Positions 23,873-32,655 of a DNA stretch of 64,000 nt are shown one piece after another. Position 1 is the first letter of the stretch. Every line of letters starts with the position of its first letter. Below the pieces are notes generated by a model that was not told the DNA's origin, did not search any database, and saw only the letters and a program-made list of their open reading frames with translations. Both the position numbers and the translations under genes were made by a program. The stretch spans positions 3,221,001 to 3,285,000 of the forward strand of contig OZ017748.1 in the NCBI GenBank assembly GCA_963969365.1. The letters run 5' to 3'. This DNA is from Asterochloris sp. CNOR1 (Eukaryota > Chlorophyta > Trebouxiophyceae > Trebouxiales > Trebouxiaceae).

Positions 23873-25258
23873 GGTTTCAGGTCCCTCTTCTGCACCCCCG
23901 AGGTCAGCTGTGTGATCTCAGCAGCAATTCAATCAGTCCACTGTGAAGCTACTCAATTAAGGGTCCTCTGCAGCCATCATTTTTCTCAGCCAGACAATTC
24001 AATACCTGATCAGCACAGTGAGCTCTGATCTGATGTGATGTGGGCCTGGCCTTTCAGGGCCTCTCTGCATGCCACAATGCTTTGGCGGGGCTCCTCAACC
24101 GCCAATGATTGTTGACCGCCTTTGACCAGCTGCAGCCTTTACAAGCGTCCAGGCAACGGCAGAGTTTGCTGGTGATCCGTGACCAGATTGAACAATGTGG
24201 AGACATGTCTGCCCCCTGCCTCATGCTGCGGACACACTACAGTGCTGGTGTACTTGACTGTCAACGAGTCTGCCATGGCTGGCCATCAGAGCACCCATAC
24301 ACTGGATGCTGCACAAGCACGTTTCCCAATGTGGCGGCTCTGCGGCTGTGCTGACTGTGGCCTGCATTGGCTGTGGCTTGACGCAAGGAAGGCAGCAACA
24401 TAGCAGCTTCTAATTACAGCCTCTGACTGCAGCAACCAGACACCGTGACAGGTCCATCCCTGCTGACTGGAGGTGGTGCATGCCCTGCAAGTGCAGGCTG
24501 TTATTGCAGCTTGTACTGCAGCTCTGCCGAGGGTACTAGCTGTTGTGGCCAGATCCATTTGTGACATCAGACTGTTGCAGACCTCACGTGCTGGGCGCAG
24601 CATGATCAAAGTGCTGATACCAGTGAGACTTGATTGCAGCGCCTTGCAGTTGCCACCTGGGGTTTGGCCACATATGTAGGCTGCCTGCCTGCTTCCTGAG
24701 GCATGGCCACTGCCTGTTTGACTGTCACTGTGGCAGTGATGTTGTGTCTAAAGTCCTTTCAGCAAGCTGCTGGTGCCAGCAAGCCTGTTCCACGGCATGC
24801 TTGAGTTGCGGACGGGCAGTAAGCCACCAGGTCGGGTTTCGGCCACGACATCACCGATTCGGTTGCCATTGACCAGCTCCACATTGACGGCATCACCTGC
24901 AAAACACCGATCTGCCACCAGACAACTCTCAGACAGCCACACACAGCCTTTTCAGGATGCAGTTGCTCGGAGACAGACTGCAGGCACAGAAGCTTCTCTC
25001 CGCTTGCCCAAGCCGGAGCAGGAAAGCCATCACCCGCAGGTACGGAGGGGCCTCTTGCATGGCCTCATGGTTCTGCCTCGGGTTGTGGGAAAAATGCGCA
25101 CGCGCGTGCCGCATCTTAAGTCGTCCGCCCGGTGCAGGTGTGTTAAAGCGAAGGCTACCAAGAGCCTGCCAGAGGTTGACGGGCCTTCGAGGCCCAGGAA
25201 TGTGGCAGTGAAGGCAGCCGGTGTGGCACAGCGGGTGCCAACGGCCCAACCACCAGCC
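23873..25258. other. 1.4 kb gap between TBCA and the cyclase
   Basis: No family is recognised. It must contain the TBCA promoter (leftward) and the cyclase promoter (rightward). A minus-strand patch at about 24940-24750 reads like coding sequence (ADRCFAGDAVNVELVNGN, then RIGDVVAETRPGGLLPV) but has no clear partners. An unannotated small minus-strand gene, or an undetected 5' exon, cannot be excluded. Confidence 0.35.
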
Positions 25259-28200
25259 ATGGATCTCGGCAGCGGGGTGTGCGCCTCTGGCCTGAACGGC
25301 CTGTCAGCTGGGGGACTGGAAGGCTTGAAGTCGGTGAGCACAGATGCATGGGGATTTAGTCACCCCTAAAAATTCATCAGGCCCAGTTCGGCAATGCCCG
25401 CGCCTGATCGCACCTGCAATGGCATGTACACATCTTAGGCCTCCCGAGGCAACTTGTCGGCAGCCGATGTCGTGGCAAGGCGGTACTGTGGCCTTCATGC
25501 AGACTCACCAGCTTCCTGTTGGTGTGGAGCTTTGTGTGCCTGCATGTGCAGATTTGCAGTGTTGGATGGTTGCGCATGAACATGGGATCTCCCATTATGG
25601 ATATTGGTGTGCTGCAGGGCACGTTCCAGGTTGCAGCTTCACAGCCAGTCATGTATGCTGTGGAGGAGACTAGCAACCTGTTCCACATTGACAACAAGGT
25701 CAGTCTCGTCATTGCTGCTTGCATTGTTTTCGCCTGCTCTGGGCACATGCTTTCCCTGATTTGGCCAGCTTTGGCATGCTCAGTCTACTTCCAACATGTG
25801 TACAGATGGATGCCGTGTCAGGCTGGCGCTTTGTTGCCCACAGGCCTGCCTCTCACTGCTGCAGAGCTTGCTGCGTGAGCTTGTGCCTGACTCCTTCCCG
25901 GCCAGGCTGGGCCCTGACTGTGGCGCTCCTGGCACGACACAGCGCCGCTTTATCATCATCGATGAGGCGGTGTACGCTCTGTATGGGGAGCAGATGGATA
26001 AGGTGATTGCTGCCCACCTTAGCTGCACATCTGCCCGTGCAGGCCTCCAAATACTGATGGCAGCAGCAGAGATACAGCTTTGTCCTCGACATCATTCTAG
26101 ATCTGGCACAGCCCTCTGGGCAGAAAAACATTGACAACATCCTCAAGCTGTTCTCAATATGGTCTGTGCCCTGGAACCCAGCTGTTCACTGAAAGCTCCT
26201 GCTAGGCTGGACTTGTCTGTCCATGCAGCAATCTGGTGGCGCGTGTTTTCCTGCCCAGCATGCGCACTATGTGTCATGCGTGCTCACCAGCTTCCCCTGC
26301 TGTGCTGCAGTACATGCAGCACCATGGCGTGGATTATCAGGTGCTGCCCCTGCCCACAAACGAGCCCAACAAGAGCTTCGACCTCGTCTTCCAGGTTGCT
26401 GAAGAGCTGGAGAAGTTCAAAATCAACAGGTGGGCAACATCTGCCAAGAGTTTACAAGTGCTGTGCTTGCAGTATTCCTGCAGCTGTGTTTAGCACACTG
26501 AGTTAGGCGTCATGATTTCGACAGCACAGTGCCTGGCTGCTGGCCAAGCGTTGCACAAACTGTTTTGTTGGTGTTTGGCACAGTGTGGCCCACTGTTTGC
26601 ACAGTCACAGCAGCACCAACTGTTCTCCACCTGTCCCTCCCGGCACAGCATGTAGGGGTGGGCCCAGATACGGCTTTTCAGCTGAGCATTTCACACCACC
26701 TACATCGACCAAACTGCTGACCAGATCTGTGTTGTCTTTGACAGACGCAAGGAGCCCATCATTGCCATTGGTGGGGGTGTATGCCTGGATGTAGCCGGCC
26801 TGGCGGCCAACTTGTACCGCCGCAACACCCCCCTGATCAAGGTGCCCACCACCGTGATGGCCGCAGTGGATGCCAGCATTGGCATCAAGGTGAGCATATG
26901 CTGCCTGGCCGGTGCAGCCTGTAGATGCCATCGTGGGCAGACCAGAAAGGCCACAGCAAAGAGACATGCCTGCAGTGCATCAATTCCCCAAGTTGAGTGT
27001 TGTGTCTCACTCCTGGACCCACCTGCTGCAGACAGCTGTCAACTTCCATGGCCGCAAGAACAAGATGGGCACTTACTGCCCACCCCTGGCAGTGTTCATT
27101 GACAACGCCTTCCTGGCCTCCCTGGAGCAGCGCCACCTCAGCAATGGTTCGGCTGAGATCCTGAAGATGGCCTGCATCAAGGATGCAGCGCTGTTCGAGC
27201 TCCTGGAGGAGCACGCAGCTGAGCTGTTGCGTACCAACTTCCAGGTGGGTCAGAGGTACACACATGAAACATGGGCGCCAACTACCAGCCCAGCAGTGTC
27301 TGCATCCTACCCCTGACTTGCTGGCAGGGCCTTTCATCCTGCCCGTGATGTGGTGCCCTGCTCTGGCAAGCTGCTACTGCGACATGATTATTCAACTGCA
27401 GTGCTCAATGCTTGCATAGCTCCTGTGAGTGTGTGTCCCAGCCCCAAGTGCTTGATGCAGTCTTGTGGCCTGTAGTGGCGCCTTAGCCCCGTGTCTTGTC
27501 ACCGAACATGTTTTGTGGTCGATCTTCTGCCTGCCCTTGCCCGCAGAGCACGCCACCATAGCCTCGTGTCCTGTCACCGAACATGTGTTGTGGTCTTTCT
27601 TCTGCCTGCTGTTGCCTGCAGAGCATGCCGCCAGCATGGCATATGGACTGCAGCATGCCGGGCACCCCAGTGTATTTACCCTTGGCTGCATAGTCATCTT
27701 GCCTGGCTGGCTCACTTAGTGTGACCTTCTGCTCTTGATCCTCTTTTGCTGTCACCTGCAGAGCCCTGCAGCCAGCGTGGTGATGCGCCGCAGCATCCAG
27801 GGCATGCTGGAGGAGCTGGAGTACAACCTGTGGGAGCACATCCTGCATCGCCTGGTGGACTACGGGCACACCTTCTCCCCCGAGATTGAGATGGCAGCCC
27901 TGAACGGGGATGAGGCCATGTTGCTGCATGGCGAGGCAGTCAACATTGACATGGCCCTTACCACCCAGGTGCGCTTGGTACTGTGACCTTTTGGGTGTCT
28001 CTCTGCTACCTCAGCCAGCCTCCAAGCCGAATGGAGAGCTGCTAAGCCTCTGATCAGCAATGGCACTGCACTCACCCACCAAGGTGCACTTTGAGCTGTG
28101 GGCTGGTGCAGTGGAATATGTGGGTCAGTCCAGCCAGCTGGCACAACACCTGAACCTTGCGAATATGGCTCCACAGGCCCACAAAGAAGCTCTTTGACCC

Positions 28201-29165
28201 AGGCATGGGGAGGCTTGATATGGCCCTCACAGCTCAGCTGTGCACACAAGGGGGTTCCGTTGTACCTCTATACAGGCTGGTACACAGCCTCAAGGCACAG
28301 CTGCATCAGTTGTTTGGCATGCATGTCCACCACAGTGCTCTGGCAGCCACACCCAATCAGTCAGCGATGGGAGCCTAGTAGCAGCCTGCATATGCTGTGA
28401 GCAGCTGCAGATGGAAACTTACCACTAAGGTTTTGTACGTGTGCCTTGTATGTGCTGCTCCCTGGTTATCTGCTTTCTGTTCAGCGCTGTTGCCAGCTCA
28501 AACAGTTAGATGTGTCTGTCTGCCTTACACGTGGTCCTCTTTGCTTGCAGCTGGCATACCAGCGTGGCATGCTGACCGAAGATGAGCGTGACCGTGTCTT
28601 TAAAGTCATGACCGCCCTGGGCCTCAGGCTGTGGGATGATGTATGCACTGTCCCTGTGCTAATGAAGGTGAGTTCTCAAGAAGCTTGGTTTCAACATCGC
28701 CCTGGCTTGGTGCAGTGTGTTGCTGTGCAAAGCAGTGTCTGCTGACTTGCTGCACAGCCTGGCTGTGCCCTGTCTCTTGTGGCTTTTCCCTGCCCTTCTG
28801 GCTGTACAGTGGCATGCTTGTTTGTGCTTTCCCAGTGCCAGTGCTGCAGCAAGTTTTTGTTACCTGTTGTTGACAGCAAAGATGGCCCCTGTTTGCAGGG
28901 ACTGCGTGATACAACGCTGCAGCGCGACGGCCTACAGCGCATGCCGGTCATGTGTGGCATTGGCAACGCCACTTTTCTGAATGACATAAATGAGGCCGAG
29001 GTTGCGCAGGCTGCTTCCTTTGTGGCCAGGCTGCACAAGGAGCAGGCCCATGCCAGCAGGCCCACCCATGAGAGCCTCTCCATGGGCAACACAATCAGTC
29101 CTTTTGGGAAGTCCTTGCCTAAGTCAATTCAGCAGATCATAAACAAGGTCCCAGTAGAAGTCTAG
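25259..29165 (+). CDS. Sedoheptulose-7-phosphate cyclase (EEVS or DDGS type), DHQ-synthase superfamily
   Basis: Sugar-phosphate cyclase predicted to convert sedoheptulose 7-phosphate to 2-epi-5-epi-valiolone or desmethyl-4-deoxygadusol, using NAD and a divalent metal. Nine exons (25259-25333, 25618-25698, 25865-26002, 26311-26429, 26745-26889, 27032-27244, 27762-27968, 28551-28667, 28899-29165) sum to 1362 nt, or 453 residues. Landmarks: QRRFIIIDEAVYALYG; NAD-binding GGGVCLDVAG from about 147; LYRRNTPLIKVPTTV; DASIGIKTAVN; metal ligands Glu228 (SAEILKM), His293 (DYGHTFSPEIE) and His313 (LLHGEAV). FSPxxE replaces the FGHxIE of true dehydroquinate synthase and marks the sedoheptulose-phosphate branch. 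EEVS and DDGS cannot be told apart by eye. The fused oxidoreductase nearby favours EEVS, because that route needs an oxidation step. The start MDLGSGVCASG is the only ATG giving a clean exon, but an earlier exon is possible. Confidence 0.88.
27480..27785 (+). repeat. Repeated acceptor edge before cyclase exon 7
   Basis: The segment CTTGTCACCGAACATGTTTT, then TCTTCTGCCTGC, at about 27496-27540 recurs at 27570-27615 as CCTGTCACCGAACATGTGTT. Each ends in a splice-acceptor-like GCAGAGCAYGCC (27544, 27619). That edge resembles the true acceptor CTGCAGAGCCCTGCAGCCAG at 27757. There are two decayed copies plus the genuine edge. Confidence 0.65.
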
Positions 29166-29498
29166 CTTGTACCCCCTGCAATGTCTCTCATCGAGCACGC
29201 ACCCTCAGTGTAGTGTCTTCCAACCTGTCTCTGGCATGAGACCTGGCATTGCAATGCACCCTTCCATGAGACACAACTTGCACTGTGAACCCCTCAACCA
29301 GCCCACTGGCCACATCCCTGTGTCCCTGTGCCTCAGGTGAACCACTGCAACGGCATCTTTTCATTGCCCTGGTTGTATAAGTTATCAAAATTTTTGAGAA
29401 TGCGTTGAGTGGCCACATGTATGTTCACATGCATGTTCCTGCCAGAACCATGTGAGACCTCAACTTTCTCTGTCACAAAAATGACATTGATCTCTACT

Positions 29499-29511
29499 TG
29501 TAATACTGTAA
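29499..29511 (+). terminator. Two TGTAA polyadenylation signals after the cyclase
   Basis: TGTAA occurs at 29499-29503 and again at 29507-29511, about 335 bases past the cyclase stop. TGTAA is the usual polyadenylation signal of green algae. The 3' ends of the cyclase and the convergent cytochrome gene would nearly touch. Confidence 0.5.
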
Positions 29512-29560
29512 ATCTGGCTGTCCAACACCTGAGTTATGGGTAGGGTAGCCAGCGACACCT

Positions 29561-30544
29561 TCATTTCCAGTCTATAGCAGCACGCTCCAGGACATACTGT
29601 GTCAGCCGTTGCAAATCGTCATCTGACAACCGCTTCCCAAATGTGCATTTGCCCTGCAATTGCACATCACATGCGACACTCAACCCCTGCAAAGCACAGC
29701 AGGCAGTCCACTGCCTGCCCACATCCAAGGTCCAGATCCTCGGCTTACAGCTGGACTCTCCATGAGGCAGACACTCAGCTGCAGCCAGATACGAGGGGCG
29801 CTGTGAGAGGCTCAGGTTGCTATAGGCCTCTCACCCTTGGTGCACACTCTTTGCCATAGCCCGGCATCTTCCCCTTTCCCTTGTAGATGAGGTCATAAAT
29901 TGCATCAGATGTGGCAGCATTGTTTCGCTGAAGGTCTCCTGTGCGCAGGGAAGCCCCTGCCTGCACGACATTGCCACCGCCTGCGTGACAGCCTGCAGCA
30001 CAGGGGGGGCACTTGCATTGCCTGAGCTTAGGCAAAAGGAGTGGCCAACTTTTAATTCTTGAGCTCTTCTGTGGGGGCTTCAACCTCTTTCAAGCCTCGT
30101 AGCATAGTTCAGAAACTGGCTGCCTCTGTATATCGCTGATGCAATCACATGGGGGCCGAGCTGTGCCAGCGCTCACCAATGCAACCACTGCTCTGAAAGA
30201 GGGCAGCGCCATCGGCGGCCTGTGCTGGGCAGCTGCAGGCGAGGAGGATGGCTGCGGTTGCTGCTGCCTGAAAGAGGCACCTGGAGCCATGCTGGGCCAT
30301 GCTGGCTGCACGCAATAATCATATGTTGCCAGCCACTCCATAGAGTGAGCAGGCAGGCAGTGCCCTGCAGATCAGCACCTGGCTGGTGGTGCCGCTGACT
30401 GCATACGCTTCTTGCTGCCAGATCTTGGGTAAAGCAGCAGGCATGCGTCCTGTGGCATGCCAGTCTAGACCTTGTGCGACCTGGCTTGTCACAGATCCAC
30501 TGCACTCTGCTGCATGTTGGGGGCAGTGACTGATGTGCTGGCAT
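29561..30544 (-). CDS. Cytochrome c6A, thylakoid-lumen c-type cytochrome
   Basis: Low-potential haem protein of the thylakoid lumen, a paralogue of photosynthetic cytochrome c6. Exons read leftward. One ending at 30177 carries a lumen-targeting segment (AATAAILLACSCPAQA, cleavage before ADGAALFQSS) and the start of the haem site. Exon 29992-29835 completes it: the junction gives CIGCH, then AGGGNVVQAGASLRTGDLQ, IYDLIYKGKGKMPGYG and KECAPR. Exon 29653-29561 gives GKCTFGKRLSDDDLQRL and the end RAAIDWK. The insertion ECAPRGKCTFG, with two cysteines after the MPGYG methionine ligand, is the diagnostic c6A disulfide loop absent from c6. The N-terminal stroma-targeting exon is uncertain. The best candidate begins at the ATG at 30544 (MPAHQSLPPTCSRVQWICDK), which is Arg/Ser-rich as expected. 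Confidence 0.88.
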
Positions 30545-30632
30545 TGCGCTGATGTGCACAATCTGCAAAAGATGGCATTCGAGCACAATTTTTATTGTGT
30601 AGCTGGGCAATATCATAGGCAGCGTTCAGCTC
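30545..30632. promoter_or_regulatory. Candidate divergent promoter, cytochrome c6A / SDR
   Basis: If the c6A start at 30544 is right, 88 bases separate the two divergent ATGs. The sequence is AT-richer than its surroundings (AATTTTTATTGTGTAGC near 30588). No specific factor site is recognised. Confidence 0.3.
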
Positions 30633-32515
30633 ATGTCGAATGCAAGCAACAAACTAGCTGTGGTTATAGGAGCCAACAAAGGAGTTGGCTTGGCGGTGGG
30701 CTGATCTCCAGCTTGAGATAGAATCAGCTCCTTGCATTGCACAACCTGCAGTTAACTTATTGTATCGTGCAGGTGACTCTCCTGCTGAAGAAACAGGGCT
30801 ATATTGTTGTAGCATGCTGCCGCCAATCTACACCTGAGCTGGACGCAGCAGGTGTTCGCTTTGTTGTCACAGGTACATTGCTGCAGTCTACCACTGCAAT
30901 CTTGCAGAGAGTCTGGCAGTGCCACAGGGCCTTGGGTGCATTGCTGCAATTCATGCATTGCTGGCAGGTCATGCATGGCCACATAAAGCTATGAGACTGC
31001 AGTGCCTCTGGCAGCACTTGTCAGCCCTTCAACGGGAGGGCTGGCATGTGTGCAGGCATTGACGTCACAAAGGACAATGGCACAGCAGATCTTCAGGAAT
31101 TGCTGCCACCACAGCACATCGACCTCCTGGTCATTGCAGCTGGAGCTCAGCAGCTAGACCATGCCCAGAATGTCACTAGAAAGGGCATCCGAGAGCAGTT
31201 CGAGGTCAATGCCTTGGGCCCGCTGTTTGCAGTCCTGGAGCTGAGGTCCAGGCTTCAGAGTGGCAGCAAGGTGAGTGCAGGCTGCACCCACATATCAATA
31301 TGCTTGCATGTGCCTGGCCGGGTGGATCTTCGGGCAGTGAGGTCTGGGCACCCTCAGTAGATGAGCAGGTGTGTGCCTGGTGTACCTGCATGTGCAGCAA
31401 GGTGATGGGAGATTGCTGTGCATGTGCAGCAACATGGATATGGACTACACCTGTAAATGTGCAAGCAGGCAAGTGCCTGATGCAGATGCATGTGCAGCAG
31501 TTCGAGGGCAGACTACGCCTGCAGCAATGTGAGTGCAGACTGTGCCCTTGGGCGTGTGCCTGATGCAACTTTAGGCAGCAAGACCCAGCCAGACTGTGTC
31601 CAGCAAGATTCTCGTCACCAGGCTCGTGCTTGGAGCCTGGTGCACCCACATGTAGAGGAGCCCCTCTGGGCATATGCCTAAGGCACCTCCTTGCATCAAG
31701 ACCAAAGCAGAGTGCACCGGCAGGCACGTGCCTGGTTGACACACATGTGACGGGGCACAGATGGTTTACACCAGCTCTTGGCCCTGGATGCAGCACAACC
31801 AGGCATTGTCACCCATGTAGACACTTCAGTGTCAGGCCTCCCTCTGCCATTGCTTCAGGTGGCCCTCATTTCCAGCAGGATGGGATCTATCACACAGGCA
31901 GAGTTCACAGGAGGCAACCTGGTGAGGCTGTGACTGCCTTCTTGCGGGTCTGCACTGCCTCAGTGTCTCTCTCTAGAGTCCAATTGAGAAAACGGGTGGT
32001 GCAGCTGCAAGGCTGTCATCGCCTCTGCAAGCCTGCATTTCTCAAGCTGCCTCGCCCTGGCTTGCAGTTTGGGTACCGCATGGGGAAATGCGCTCTCAAC
32101 ATGGCAGGGGCAACGCTGGCGCTTGACCTGAAGCCAGATGGCATTCCCCTGGCGCTCATACACCCAGGCGTGGTGAGCTGACTGCAAAGAAGGAAAGCCT
32201 CACCTGTGCCAGCCTGCCAGTGCGATTGTGAGAGATGCAAATGCAGCTCTGGAAAAAGCTGCCCTGTATCCCTGGGCAGTAAAAACATGCTTGTCTGTTT
32301 GCACCAGAGGGGTGGCAAACCATGCAATGCAGGTGAACACTGCCATGCTGAGGAATCTGCGCAAAGCCAAAGGGCTGCCAGAGGACCAGTGGAGTGCTGG
32401 CTCGATTGAGCCCGAAAAGAGCGCGCAGGGCATCTTGGCCCTGATAAACAAGCTGGACCTCAGCAACTCTGGCTCATACTGGGCTGCCGACAGTGGCGAC
32501 CCAATTCCATGGTGA
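30633..32515 (+). CDS. Classical short-chain dehydrogenase/reductase (C-factor/sniffer-like)
   Basis: NAD(P)-dependent oxidoreductase of unknown substrate. Six exons (30633-30695, 30773-30872, 31056-31270, 31859-31921, 32068-32172, 32333-32515) sum to 729 nt, or 242 residues. Features: Rossmann motif VVIGANKGVGLAV close to the N-terminus, Arg after beta-2 (VVACCRQS, which often goes with NADP), LLVIAAGAQ in the NNAG position, FEVNALGPLFAVLEL, the catalytic serine in VALISSRMGSI, YRMGK as the YxxxK pair, and the IHPGVV-NTAM turn. All catalytic residues are intact. The small size and the SRMGSI block resemble C-factor/sniffer SDRs of bacteria and algae. It is the third gene from the cyclase on the same strand. 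A role in tailoring the same product is possible but unsupported. The long intron 31271-31858 contains exon-edge copies. Confidence 0.85.
31262..31560 (+). repeat. Copies of the SDR exon 3 donor edge and TGCATGTGCAGCA repeats
   Basis: The true donor GGCAGCAAGGTGAGTGCAGG (31262) recurs at about 31523 as TGCAGCAATGTGAGTGCAGA, both followed by CTG(C/T)(A/G)CCC. Between them TGCATGTGCAGCA occurs three times (31387, 31421, 31487), and an AGTGCCTGATGCA-type phrase also repeats. Confidence 0.55.
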
Positions 32516-32655
32516 GGAGTCCACGAATTAAGCTGCCCTGCCCATCTTGACACCAGATCAGCATGCAGCATGGTGATCGCGTCTGACAACAAACGAATAT
32601 CAATGACATTTCATAACATGAAGGTGCCGCACCAAAAACGTCCGTGTGAATGAAT

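Noticed and set aside
25259-29165. Calling the cyclase 3-dehydroquinate synthase (shikimate pathway)
   Set aside because: The second metal-site block reads GHTFSPEIE rather than GHTFGHAIE, and the LYRRNTP segment is typical of the sedoheptulose-phosphate cyclases.
30752-31017. Minus-strand Cys-rich small frames over the SDR
   Set aside because: They are complements of SDR exon 2 and intron 2 without splice logic or family resemblance.
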